Shown here: positions 15,475 through 23,079 of the stretch, piece by piece
Layout of the letters: each line of letters begins with the position of its first letter
Position numbering within the stretch: the stretch's first letter is position 1
Notes under the pieces: model-generated
The model's input: only the letters and a program-made list of their open reading frames with translations
What the model was told of the DNA's origin: nothing
The model's database searches: none
Assembly: GCA_047722935.1 (NCBI GenBank)
Contig: JBDNZS010000001.1
Span: 62,001-126,000 of the forward strand
Length of the DNA: 64,000 nt
From: Ethanoligenens sp047722935
GTDB taxonomy: Bacteria > Bacillota > Clostridia > Oscillospirales > Ethanoligenentaceae
Direction: 5' to 3'
Position numbers and translations under genes: made by a program

Positions 15475-17115
15475 ATGGCAAAAGAGATCATTTATGGCGA
15501 AGAGGCTCGCAAAGCGCTCCAGAAGGGCGTGGATAAGCTCGCCGATACCGTTAAAATCACCCTCGGCCCGAAAGGCCGCAATGTGGTGTTGGAGCGCAAA
15601 TATGGCTCCCCCCTCATCACCAACGACGGCGTGAGCATCGCCAAAGAGATTGAACTGGAAGAGCCATTTGAGAACATGGGCGCGCAGTTGGTCAAAGAAG
15701 TAGCCACCAAGACCAACGATGTGGCCGGCGACGGTACCACCACCGCTACGCTGCTTGCACAGGCACTCATCCGTGAAGGTATGAAAAATGTGGCCGCGGG
15801 CGCAAACCCGATGGTCATCAAAAAGGGCATCCAGAAAGCGGTCGACACCGCAGTGGAAGTTCTTAAGAAAAACGCGAAAAAGATCAGCGGCACGGCAGAT
15901 ATCGAAAGTGCCGCCACCATCTCCGCGGGCGACGCCTTCATCGGCAAGCTGATTGCGGAAGCAATGGAAAAAGTGACCAGCGACGGCGTAATCACGGTCG
16001 AGGATTCCAAGACCGCCGAGACCACCTGCGATGTGGTTGAGGGAATGCAGTTCGACCGCGGCTATGTCACACCGTACATGGCGACCGATACCGAGAAAAT
16101 GGAAGCCGTCATTGACGATGCACTCCTGCTCATCACCGACAAGAAGATTTCCAGCATCCAGGACATCCTGCCGTTGCTCGAGGAAATCGTGAAATCCGGC
16201 CAAAAGCTGGTCATCATTGCCGAGGATGTAGAGGGCGAAGCACTTTCCACTTTGATCGTCAACAAACTGCGCGGCACCTTTACCTGCGTTGCTGTCAAAG
16301 CACCGGGTTACGGCGATCGCCGCAAAGATATGCTGCGTGACATCGCCATCCTCACCGGCGGCGAAGTAATCTCCAGCGACCTCGGCCTTGAGCTGAAAGA
16401 TGCCACCGTTGCACAGTTGGGCCATGCCCGTCAGGTCAAGGTGAGCAAAGAGACCACCACCATCGTGGAAGGCGCGGGCGACCCGCAGGCCATCAAAGAC
16501 CGCGTTGCACAGATTCGTGGACAGCTTGAGAGCGCCACCAGTGATTTCGATAAAGAAAAACTGCAAGAGCGCGTGGCAAAACTGGCCGGCGGCGTAGCGG
16601 TTCTCCGTGTGGGTGCGGCAACCGAGACCGAGATGAAAGAAAAGAAACTGCGCATCGAAGATGCGCTGTCGGCAACCAAAGCGGCTGTGGCCGAAGGCCT
16701 TGTGGCCGGCGGCGGCACGGCGCTGGTGAACACCCTGCCTGCGGTTCAGGCACTGCTTGAGACCGAAGAAGACGCCGATGAGAAGACCGGCGTCAAGATC
16801 GTGATCAAAGCCCTTGAAGAGCCGATTCGCCAGATCGCGTTTAACGCGGGCTTGGAAGGCTCGGTCATCATCGACAAGATTCTGCAGTCCGGCAAGGTCA
16901 ACTATGGTTTCAACGCCGCTAAAGAAGTTTATGCGGATATGTTCGAAGCCCGCATCGTGGACCCGACCAAAGTGACCCGCAGTGCGTTGCAGAACGCGGC
17001 TTCCGTTGCAGCGATGGTGCTCACCACTGAGTCCCTCGTGGCCGACAAGAAGGAAAAAGAAGCACCTCCGGCAGCCCCGAACCCGGGTATGGGCGGCATG
17101 GGCGGCATGTACTAA
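15475..17115 (+). CDS. groEL: Chaperonin GroEL
   Basis: 546 residues, Hsp60 ring chaperonin. ATPase marks include LGPKGRNV and GDGTTTATLLAQAL; the apical domain lies roughly 190-370; the flexible tail ends in repeated GGM. The start is ATG 15475 (MAKEIIYGEEAR) with GGGAGG about 10 nt upstream; an earlier in-frame ATG at 15436 has no support. A long open frame on the opposite strand is a codon-bias shadow. Confidence 0.97.
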   Translation: MAKEIIYGEEARKALQKGVDKLADTVKITLGPKGRNVVLERKYGSPLITNDGVSIAKEIELEEPFENMGAQLVKEVATKTNDVAGDGTTTATLLAQALIREGMKNVAAGANPMVIKKGIQKAVDTAVEVLKKNAKKISGTADIESAATISAGDAFIGKLIAEAMEKVTSDGVITVEDSKTAETTCDVVEGMQFDRGYVTPYMATDTEKMEAVIDDALLLITDKKISSIQDILPLLEEIVKSGQKLVIIAEDVEGEALSTLIVNKLRGTFTCVAVKAPGYGDRRKDMLRDIAILTGGEVISSDLGLELKDATVAQLGHARQVKVSKETTTIVEGAGDPQAIKDRVAQIRGQLESATSDFDKEKLQERVAKLAGGVAVLRVGAATETEMKEKKLRIEDALSATKAAVAEGLVAGGGTALVNTLPAVQALLETEEDADEKTGVKIVIKALEEPIRQIAFNAGLEGSVIIDKILQSGKVNYGFNAAKEVYADMFEARIVDPTKVTRSALQNAASVAAMVLTTESLVADKKEKEAPPAAPNPGMGGMGGMY

Positions 17116-17270
17116 GAACAGGCCCAGCCTGTGTTTAGGTTCATGCGGGCATAGCCTGTATGGCATGTGCGGAGATTGCGCAGCTTGAAATGTGGGTATT
17201 TTCGTCCCGGTAGGCTTGTTTTTCCAGCAGATCACCAGCCTGTGGACGCGGCTCATGTTTCTGTGCGTGT
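17116..17270 (+). other. groEL 3' flank with small repeated hairpins
   Basis: No gene seen. CAGGCCCAGCCTGTGTTTA at 17119-17137 and GCGGGCATAGCCTGTA at 17145-17160 resemble each other and the element after proS (19853-19872). Confidence 0.35.
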
Positions 17271-17365
17271 TTGGTACAGCTAAATCTTTCAATATAATAG
17301 CGGTCTGTGGCCGCAAAGCGCAAAAGGCGCGGGGCCGAAGTGCCCCGCCGGTTTGGATTTTTTTT
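17271..17365 (+). ncRNA. Possible short transcript (promoter to terminator)
   Basis: TTGGTA at 17271-17276, 16-nt spacer and TATAAT at 17293-17298 are followed after about 30 nt by a perfect hairpin GCGGGGC/GCCCCGC (17329-17348). A run of nine T starts after eleven further bases. Between them lie small GCGG/CCGC and GCGC/GCGC stems. This could be a small RNA of 60-70 nt, or simply the groESL terminator with a chance promoter. The sequence is close to an assembly gap, so base quality is a concern. Confidence 0.3.
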
Positions 17366-17426
17366 TCTGGCAAACCGGGGGTTGAATACGGTGTTCCCGG
17401 CGTTTTACGGGCGGCGGCCCGTCAAA

Positions 17427-17436
17427 NNNNNNNNNN
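17427..17436. other. Assembly gap (10 N)
   Basis: Ten N. Flanking sequence has G and C runs of seven to nine bases (about 17520-17541), as at low-quality contig ends. Distances and order across it are not reliable. Confidence 0.95.
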
Positions 17437-17575
17437 CCCCGCGCGTGGTGTTTGTTTGTGTTGGTTCTTCACACATAAATATAATATAAAAAGGGGTGCT
17501 GGGGCCCGAAACCCAACACGGGGGGGCTCATTCCCCCCCCCGCCTTTTGCTATATGTTTCGCTGCACAACGGGGG

Positions 17576-17848
17576 TTACATTCGGATGTGCCCGTCTTTT
17601 CCGTCGCGCAGCCCTTTCAAATAAAACCAATCCGTATCTTTGTTGTACAATGCAATCAACAGATCGGTGTAAGTGCGCAATTCCTGTGCGTGCTCGTTGC
17701 CCATCCATCCGAGGATGCGCTCGAAAAGGGTGCCCGTGATGTCCAGCAATGCCTCATTAGGATATTTTTTTTCGTACAAACGCTCCAGTTCCTCCACGCG
17801 TTCTTCCCAGTTGACGGCAGGTGTGTGGTTAGGTAGTTGTTTCTGCAT
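17576..17848 (-). CDS. Small helical hypothetical protein
   Basis: 90 residues, not recognised. Charged, mostly helical: WEERVEELERLYEKKYPNEALLD, then LFERILGWMGNEHAQELRTYTDLLIALYNK and a WFYLKGLRDG end. It has no signal or membrane segment. The start at 17848 has AAAGGG about 12 nt upstream, a weak site. It lies downstream of the proposed ncRNA at 17896-18168 and could be read through from the same promoter. A G-rich hairpin about 17515-17560 would be its terminator. Composition is plausible for a real gene; function unknown. Confidence 0.5.
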   Translation of the reverse strand: MQKQLPNHTPAVNWEERVEELERLYEKKYPNEALLDITGTLFERILGWMGNEHAQELRTYTDLLIALYNKDTDWFYLKGLRDGKDGHIRM

Positions 17849-17895
17849 CTATCATTCAGCCCTTTCAGTTGCAAAATAAGGCGGAAGCGGCCCAT

Positions 17896-18168
17896 CAAAA
17901 AAGCGGACGCAGGCCGTCCTTACAAACGTACCCACATCCGCTTCCAAAAGGTATAACAAGCCTGCGTTTGCATGGGAAAAGCCCGCGACGAAAGCACGCC
18001 GCGCACCTGCCGTCCGCTTGCAAACACATAGCATATCGTTTATACTGTTGAAGTGTCGGAGCGCCGGCTTTCGCTGGCAGTGTGGGTGGGTTGTTCACCT
18101 GCATTGGCTCCGTCGTGTTCCAGCACGGCGGGGCTGCTTCGGCCCTTTTTTTGGGCCGCATTCCGTCT
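17896..18168 (-). ncRNA. Proposed structured noncoding RNA, about 270 nt
   Basis: Read on the minus strand. A strong promoter (18174-18202) is followed by a hairpin with an A7 loop (CGGCCC/GGGCCG). Next come a 7-bp stem GCAGGTG/CAC-A-CTGC and a terminal domain. In that domain AAGCGGACGGCAGG (18006-18019) pairs with CCTGCGTCCGCTT (17901-17913, one bulged G), which runs directly into six T, a terminator shape. Inside lie GCGGCG/CGTCGC with a six-base loop, CCCAT/ATGTGGG, and GCAAACG/CGTTTGT placed so that the last two cross, a possible pseudoknot. I do not recognise it as 6S, SRP, tmRNA, RNase P or a known riboswitch. An 88-codon frame here has no ribosome site. Confidence 0.5.
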
Positions 18169-18173
18169 TTTTT

Positions 18174-18202
18174 ATTATAAAGAGATTTTTACCAACTTGC
18201 AA
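18174..18202 (-). promoter_or_regulatory. Minus-strand promoter for the proposed ncRNA
   Basis: Read on the minus strand: TTGCAA (18202-18197), 17-nt spacer, TATAAT (18179-18174). Confidence 0.65.
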
Positions 18203-18280
18203 CCCCGTTCGACATATTTTGCAAATCAGTTCGAACGAGGGGTGGATAACGGTTTTCGGACGGGAACCGATAAGTTTTGG

Positions 18281-18309
18281 TTGAAATTCGACCTTTGCGC
18301 TTTTATAAT
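18281..18309 (+). promoter_or_regulatory. proS: proS promoter
   Basis: TTGAAA at 18281-18286, 17-nt spacer, TATAAT at 18304-18309. The ~95-nt leader has two short hairpins (TGCCC/GGGCA near 18323 and CTGCC/GGCAG near 18369). No T-box signature was found. Confidence 0.75.
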
Positions 18310-18409
18310 AGAAAGGACGGTCTGCCCGCGCCTGTGGGCAGGCAAATCAAACCATTGCATAACACCGCTGCCATCCGGCAGTCGGTTTCGATAGAAAGGC
18401 GGAAAAATC

Positions 18410-19852
18410 ATGGCGCAGAACGGCGGCAAAAAACTGGTGGAAGCCATCACCCCGATGGATGAGGACTTTGCCAAGTGGTACACGGATATTGTGAAAAAGG
18501 CGGAGTTGGTGGACTACTCCACTGTGCGGGGCTGCATGTATATCCGCCCCTATGGCTATGCCATTTGGGAGAATATCCAGAAGTTTTTAGATGCGAAATT
18601 CAAAGAAACCGGACATGAGAACGTTTATATGCCCATGTTCATCCCGGAAAGCCTGCTGCAAAAGGAAAAAGACCATGTGGAAGGCTTCGCGCCGGAAGTG
18701 GCGTGGGTGACACACGGCGGCGGAGAAAAACTGGAAGAACGCCTTTGCGTGCGTCCGACCAGCGAAACGCTGTTTTGCGAGCATTATTCGCATATCATCC
18801 ACAGCTATCGCGACCTGCCCAAACTGTACAACCAATGGTGTTCGGTGGTGCGGTGGGAGAAAACCACCCGTCCGTTCTTGCGTTCCATGGAGTTTTTGTG
18901 GCAGGAAGGGCACACCATGCACGAAACCCCCGAAGAAGCAAAGCAGGAAACCACCGGAATGCTGAATATCTATGCGGATTTCTGCGAAAAGATGCTGGCG
19001 ATGCCGGTGGTGAAAGGCCGCAAAACGGAAAAAGAGAAATTTGCGGGCGCGGAGGCGACTTATTCCATTGAATCGCTGATGCACGACGGCAAGGGACTGC
19101 AAAGCGGCACGTCGCATTATTTCGGCGATGGGTTTGCCCGCGCGTTCGACATCCAGTTCACCGGACGCGACAACAAGCTGCAATATCCATTCCAGACCTC
19201 GTGGGGCATGACCACTCGCTTGATCGGGGCAATCATCATGGTACACGGCGATGACAGCGGGTTGGTTCTGCCGCCGCGCATCGCGCCGATTCAGTTGGCC
19301 ATCGTGCCGGTCGCCATGCACAAGCCCGGCGTGCTGGATAAAGCCAACGAGCTGCTGGTGCGCTTGCAAAAAACGCTTCGCGTAAAACTGGATGCCTCCG
19401 ACAATTCGCCGGGCTGGAAGTTTGCCGAGTATGAGATGAAAGGTGTGCCGCTGCGGCTGGAGATCGGCCCGCGGGATATCGAGCAAAACCGCTGTGTGGT
19501 GGTGCGCCGCGATGACCGGCAGAAGATTGAAGTGTCGCTGGACGAGTTGGAAACCTGCTTGCCCGCTATTCTTGACGACGTGCAGGAGGCGCTTTACCAG
19601 AAAGCGCTGGCGCGGCTCAACACCATGACCTATACCTGCACCGACCTCGACGGCTTTACCCAGACGGCAAACGAGAGACCGGGCTTCATCAAGGCCATGT
19701 GGTGCGGCGACAAAGCCTGTGAGGACAAGCTGAAAGAAGTAGCGGGTGTGACCTCCCGGAACATCCCGCTTGAGCAGGAGCATCTGTCCGACACCTGTGT
19801 GTGCTGCGGCAAACCCGCCAAACATATGGTCTATTGGGGCAAAGCCTATTGA
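18410..19852 (+). CDS. proS: Prolyl-tRNA synthetase (eukaryote/archaeal-like type)
   Basis: 480 residues, class II aminoacyl-tRNA synthetase. It lacks the ~180-residue INS editing insertion of the long bacterial form and matches the short type found in many Clostridia. Motif 1 region GCMYIRPYGYAIWENIQKFLD, motif 2 region LRSMEFLWQEGHTMHETPEEA and the HGDDSGLVLPPRIAPIQ motif 3 region are visible. The C-terminal part carries Cys-rich features (WCGDKACED, CVCCGKPAK) that suggest the zinc-binding domain, and it ends with an aromatic GKAY. SD AAAGGCGG is upstream of the ATG. Confidence 0.93.
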   Translation: MAQNGGKKLVEAITPMDEDFAKWYTDIVKKAELVDYSTVRGCMYIRPYGYAIWENIQKFLDAKFKETGHENVYMPMFIPESLLQKEKDHVEGFAPEVAWVTHGGGEKLEERLCVRPTSETLFCEHYSHIIHSYRDLPKLYNQWCSVVRWEKTTRPFLRSMEFLWQEGHTMHETPEEAKQETTGMLNIYADFCEKMLAMPVVKGRKTEKEKFAGAEATYSIESLMHDGKGLQSGTSHYFGDGFARAFDIQFTGRDNKLQYPFQTSWGMTTRLIGAIIMVHGDDSGLVLPPRIAPIQLAIVPVAMHKPGVLDKANELLVRLQKTLRVKLDASDNSPGWKFAEYEMKGVPLRLEIGPRDIEQNRCVVVRRDDRQKIEVSLDELETCLPAILDDVQEALYQKALARLNTMTYTCTDLDGFTQTANERPGFIKAMWCGDKACEDKLKEVAGVTSRNIPLEQEHLSDTCVCCGKPAKHMVYWGKAY

Positions 19853-20019
19853 GCGGGCACAGCCCGTGTTTAAGCTCAGGAGAGTTTTGCGAGAAAGGCA
19901 ATGCACAGCCTGAAGATGGGCACAGTCTACTTTAAAGTAGTGAGAAAACGAATTTGTATTTGCCACAGCCCAAGTGTCAAAAACCGTTTTGCGGGCGCTG
20001 CCCAAGAAAGCACAAAAAG
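19853..20019 (+). other. proS 3' flank, no gene seen
   Basis: Begins with GCGGGCACAGCCCGTGTTTA at 19853-19872, similar to the element after groEL. Further partial copies (ATGCACAGCCTG, GGGCACAGTCTAC) follow by 19930. Confidence 0.35.
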
Positions 20020-20088
20020 AAATGACAGGCTGACGATATAAAAGGAGCGCCCAAGCAACAGATGTTGAGAGGGGGCGCCGTTTTTTTT
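20020..20088 (+). repeat. Diverged direct repeat, copy 1 (terminator-like hairpin)
   Basis: Starts AAATGACAGGCT, contains ATATAA, then GCGCCC/GGGCGC and CAACA/TGTTG stems and a run of eight T. It works as a terminator shape and is similar, base by base, to 20179-20243 across the assembly gap. Confidence 0.55.
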
Positions 20089-20149
20089 AATTAAGAAAAG
20101 GAAAAGGCGAAAATGAATTTTGCAACATTTACCGGGTTGATGTTTTTTA

Positions 20150-20159
20150 NNNNNNNNNN
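20150..20159. other. Assembly gap (10 N)
   Basis: Ten N, flanked on both sides by the diverged direct repeat, which may explain the assembly break. Confidence 0.95.
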
Positions 20160-20178
20160 CCAAATAAAGAACTAAAAC

Positions 20179-20243
20179 AAATGACCGGCTCCCCATATAA
20201 CAGCCGCCCCCATCAAACTGCTGTTGCATGGGCGCTCCTTTTT
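20179..20243 (+). repeat. Diverged direct repeat, copy 2
   Basis: Starts AAATGACCGGCT, contains ATATAA, a CCCCCAT/ATGGGCG hairpin and a T5 tail. It has the same order of blocks as 20020-20088. Confidence 0.5.
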
Positions 20244-20272
20244 CTATCATGAAGAAATGGAACAGGGACTAT

Positions 20273-20746
20273 TCATTTTGCCAGCTGTACCGCTTTGTAT
20301 GTGATGAAGATGCGCCGTCCCACAATGGAACCGCAGGAAACCGCCAGCAGCGCAATGGAAAGCAGGGCGGCAAACGGACTTCCGGCAAAGAAGGCGGAAA
20401 CAGCCCATTTAAATAGGATGACAACGGTAAAGAAAATCACACTTGCGTAAGAATTGCGGTAGATCATGCCGTTTGCATCGCTGTCGAAATGCATGGATTT
20501 TCCGCGCAGCAGACCGATCCCCAGTCCTGCACATCCGCCGACAATCAGGGCGAGCGTGATGAAGATTTGCGCCGCGGGTGTAGCAGCGGGAATGTGAAGC
20601 ACTTCCTCCGCAGTCATAGACAGCAACAGCACAGGTACCAGCCAGATCATCACCGGATTAAAGTGCTTGACTTTACCGCGCATGACCCCGGCGAACATCA
20701 GAAAAATAATAATCAGGGAAAAATAGCTCATGGATTGCGGATTCAT
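20273..20746 (-). CDS. Membrane protein, possibly CcdC/DUF1453-like
   Basis: 157 residues. Hydrophobic segments at about 7-20, 30-46, 57-77, 95-115 and 120-140 predict four to five membrane helices. The motif GIGLLRGKSMHFDSDANGMIYR resembles the Arg/Gly/Tyr-Arg loop of the CcdC (DUF1453) family, but I am not certain. The start at 20746 is set by GGAGGGG a few bases upstream; longer frames are not supported. It is separated from the ABC operon by 107 nt and lies next to the gap. Function unknown. Confidence 0.6.
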   Translation of the reverse strand: MNPQSMSYFSLIIIFLMFAGVMRGKVKHFNPVMIWLVPVLLLSMTAEEVLHIPAATPAAQIFITLALIVGGCAGLGIGLLRGKSMHFDSDANGMIYRNSYASVIFFTVVILFKWAVSAFFAGSPFAALLSIALLAVSCGSIVGRRIFITYKAVQLAK

Positions 20747-20853
20747 ACAGACCCCTCCGTACAGGTTTGCAACTGATTTGTTCATCATAGTATAGGTGAT
20801 TTGGAAGCTGATCGGTAGATGCCAAACGTCACAACCTGCGTGACATTTAGCAC

Positions 20854-21555
20854 TTATGCGCGCAGCGGTTGGCGGCGGGCAAGCAGATAAGCAATGACGG
20901 CAAAGACCGCGCCGGTTATCAGCGCGTGCAAAGAGGCTGCTGCAATATGGTGGTAACCCGTATACCATGAAGCGGCAGCCGCTAAAATCGGTTTGCTGCA
21001 TAAGGGTATGCCCACGCTCCAGAAAGTCGCAAAGGCAATCCAGAAAATCGCATGAAAAGCCCTGCCAATCTTATAGAACAGTGTGCCGTACAGGAGGCCG
21101 AAGCAGCTGACGGCAAACAGCAGGCAGAAGTAATACCACACGCCCTGTATCGGAGAAGCCTGCGGGTCGAGAATGCCATAAATGCTGCCGCCTGTAAAGT
21201 GCATGACCCGGCTCCAGACCACGGTAAAGCCGTCTGAAAGCACAGAGAGGATGGCGAACGCCGCGTCTGCACAGAGAGTTGCCAGCAGAATACCGCCGAA
21301 GCTGGTCGTGCGCGTATTGCCGAATAAGAGCAGATTGTTCCACATGTTTTTATAAAGGCTGTACATGAAGAAAAAAGTGTAGATCACACCGAATAGGATC
21401 AGACTGCTTTGTACGGTTTTCGGGCCATCCGGGGTGACGGCATTGATGAGCGTGGTTAAGCCGATGATAAAAGCAAAATAAATGATGGTGACAATCACCG
21501 CGCTTTTCCAAATGCGCGCCAACGCAAAGTGGGCACATTTCCAGATGCGTTCCAT
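20854..21555 (-). CDS. ABC transporter permease-like membrane protein
   Basis: 233 residues with about six hydrophobic segments: near 17-37, 48-70, 85-107, 139-160, 168-188 and 205-226. It overlaps by one base the ATP-binding gene before it and follows a YtrA-type GntR gene, the classic gntR-ABC-permease order. It is the partner membrane subunit by context; no sequence signature identifies the substrate. The end of the operon has only a weak GTCAC/GTGAC hairpin downstream. Confidence 0.7.
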   Translation of the reverse strand: MERIWKCAHFALARIWKSAVIVTIIYFAFIIGLTTLINAVTPDGPKTVQSSLILFGVIYTFFFMYSLYKNMWNNLLLFGNTRTTSFGGILLATLCADAAFAILSVLSDGFTVVWSRVMHFTGGSIYGILDPQASPIQGVWYYFCLLFAVSCFGLLYGTLFYKIGRAFHAIFWIAFATFWSVGIPLCSKPILAAAASWYTGYHHIAAASLHALITGAVFAVIAYLLARRQPLRA

Positions 21556-22439
21556 CAGTTTTCCTCCTTATGTGCGTCGGTCAGGTAGATAAACAGCTTT
21601 TGGACCGGCACAGGGGAGACCTCCAGCCCGTCTTGTCTCCAACGGATCTTTTGCTCTTCGGAGATGTCGCCGTACACCGCGCAGATGCGCAGACCCGCAA
21701 TCTCCTCGGCATGCAGGGTGCGCAGGCCCTGTGCGGCTTTCTCTACAGCATCTGCCCGTCCGGTTAGGTAGCAGGCGCGCTGCCGCAGGGCATCTACCTG
21801 CGTCTGTTCCATCAGCCGCCCTTGCTTGACCATAATGACTTCTTCAAAAATGCCTGCCGATTCCTCAATCAGATGCGTGGAGAGCAGAAAGGTGCGCGGA
21901 TGCTCGGAGAAGTCCCCGATGATCTCCTGATAGAATTGGTCGCGCGCGGCGGCGTCCAGTCCCAGTGTCGGTTCGTCAAAGATGGTCAGCTCTGCGCGGC
22001 TGGCAAGACCGATCACGATGCGCAAAATGGATTCGTACCCGCGCGACAGTGCCCGATATCTGTTTTTGGTGTTTAGGTCAAAGCGCTTGCAGAGTGCCGC
22101 CGCATAGGCGCGGTCAAACCGCGGATAGAACAACGCCGCAAAGCGCAGCAGCTCCCGCACGGTCATTTTTTCGACAAATAGATTTTTTTCCGCCATGTAG
22201 CAGATGCGCGGTAAAATTTGTTGATTTTCCACCGCGTCTTCTCCGAATGCCGCCACGCTGCCTGCATCCGCGAAAATGCGGGAGGTAATGATATTCAGAA
22301 ACGTGGTTTTGCCGGCGCCGTTTCGCCCCAGCAGTCCATAGATTTTGTTTGGCTCAAGTGCAACCGAAAAATCCGAAAGCGCCTGCGTCTTGCCATATTG
22401 CTTGCAGAGACCCTCGGCTTGCAGGACGGTATTAACCAT
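21555..22439 (-). CDS. ABC transporter ATP-binding protein (YtrB-like)
   Basis: 294 residues. Walker A GRNGAGKTT at about 38-46, Q-loop near YMAEKNLFVEK, a degenerate signature LSRGYES in place of LSGGQ, and Walker B LTIFDEPTLGLD. The variant signature is common in the YtrB/BcrA group. Residues after ~220 form the extra C-terminal region. The start 22439 has GGGGGA upstream and lies inside the end of gntR (8-nt overlap), so translation is coupled. It powers the permease encoded next. Confidence 0.85.
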   Translation of the reverse strand: MVNTVLQAEGLCKQYGKTQALSDFSVALEPNKIYGLLGRNGAGKTTFLNIITSRIFADAGSVAAFGEDAVENQQILPRICYMAEKNLFVEKMTVRELLRFAALFYPRFDRAYAAALCKRFDLNTKNRYRALSRGYESILRIVIGLASRAELTIFDEPTLGLDAAARDQFYQEIIGDFSEHPRTFLLSTHLIEESAGIFEEVIMVKQGRLMEQTQVDALRQRACYLTGRADAVEKAAQGLRTLHAEEIAGLRICAVYGDISEEQKIRWRQDGLEVSPVPVQKLFIYLTDAHKEEN

Positions 22440-22806
22440 GCTCTTTTTCCCCCTTCTCAAGTAACGTGAACAATTCGGCATGGGTCAGCCCCAGGTTTTT
22501 TGCTTCGTGCAGCAAGGTGACAATGTAGGTTTGATAAAATGCGTCCTTGCGTTTGGCGCGCAGCTTTTCCCGCGCCCCTGTGGCGACAAACATACCGATT
22601 CCTCTCTTCTTGTAGACAATGCCTTCTTCCACCAGCAGATTGATGCCTTTGCCGGCCGTGGCCGGGTTGATCTGAAGCAGGGTGGCCAGCTGATTGGTAG
22701 AGGGCAGTTGTTCTTCCTCCTGCAACGCGTCGCGCAGGATGTCGTCCTCGATGCTTTCTGCAATTTGCAGATAGATGGATTTCTCATTGTCAAAGTTCAG
22801 CTTCAA
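22432..22806 (-). CDS. GntR-family regulator, YtrA subfamily
   Basis: 124 residues. Winged-helix N-terminal domain: IYLQIAESIEDDILRDALQEEEQLPSTNQLA ... INPATAGKGINLLVEEGIVYKKRGIGMFV, then a short helical dimerisation tail of ~50 residues, the YtrA layout without a large effector domain. Such regulators repress their own operon with an ABC exporter. A palindrome at 22831-22856 just downstream of the promoter is the likely operator. SD GAGGAGG lies 8-10 nt from the ATG. Confidence 0.88.
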   Translation of the reverse strand: MKLNFDNEKSIYLQIAESIEDDILRDALQEEEQLPSTNQLATLLQINPATAGKGINLLVEEGIVYKKRGIGMFVATGAREKLRAKRKDAFYQTYIVTLLHEAKNLGLTHAELFTLLEKGEKEHG

Positions 22807-22830
22807 GCGCGCCCCCTCCTCTTTGTAAAG

Positions 22831-22856
22831 GTTATATGGTTAATTACTTATATAAC
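22831..22856 (-). promoter_or_regulatory. Probable YtrA-type operator
   Basis: Inverted repeat GTTATAT ... ATATAAC (7-bp arms, 12-nt centre) between the promoter and the SD of gntR. Confidence 0.55.
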
Positions 22857-22858
22857 TA

Positions 22859-22887
22859 ACTATATATCCATGCTTCGCGACTGTCAA
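22859..22887 (-). promoter_or_regulatory. Promoter of the gntR-ABC operon
   Basis: Minus strand: consensus TTGACA (22887-22882), 17-nt spacer, TATAGT (22864-22859). Confidence 0.75.
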
Positions 22888-23044
22888 GTGGAAGATTTGT
22901 TTATCTTTTCAAAAGAACAGGAGCACCATGGCGGAATGGACGGCGCGGGTTACATAAGATGTATCAAAAGACGGCACAGAGAGCTATGTACAATATGCAC
23001 ATAAAAATTGGAGAAATTTCTACATAGATTTCAAAACACTTTTC

Positions 23045-23073
23045 TTGCAACTGTGTTGTATTTATGATATACT
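23045..23073 (+). promoter_or_regulatory. S10 operon promoter
   Basis: TTGCAA at 23045-23050, 17-nt spacer, TATACT at 23068-23073, preceded by an A/T-rich stretch. No other promoter of similar quality was noticed between here and rplQ. Confidence 0.7.
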
Positions 23074-23079
23074 ACATAG

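Noticed and set aside
15454..17373. 639-codon open frame antisense to groEL
   Set aside because: Mirror frame caused by groEL codon use; no SD, His/Cys/Phe-rich composition unlike a protein, and groEL itself is certain.
17192..17836. Open frame running across the N gap
   Set aside because: Translates unknown bases and homopolymers; no family match; overlaps a better minus-strand gene.
17895..18161. 88-codon minus-strand frame inside the ncRNA candidate
   Set aside because: No ribosome site, Cys/Arg/Pro-rich random-like composition, and the DNA is explained by RNA stems.
18310..18409. T-box leader for proS
   Set aside because: Leader is only ~95 nt and lacks the specifier stem, the T-box sequence and a terminator.
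18587..20005. 472-codon frame antisense to proS
   Set aside because: Shadow of proS; no SD and biased composition.
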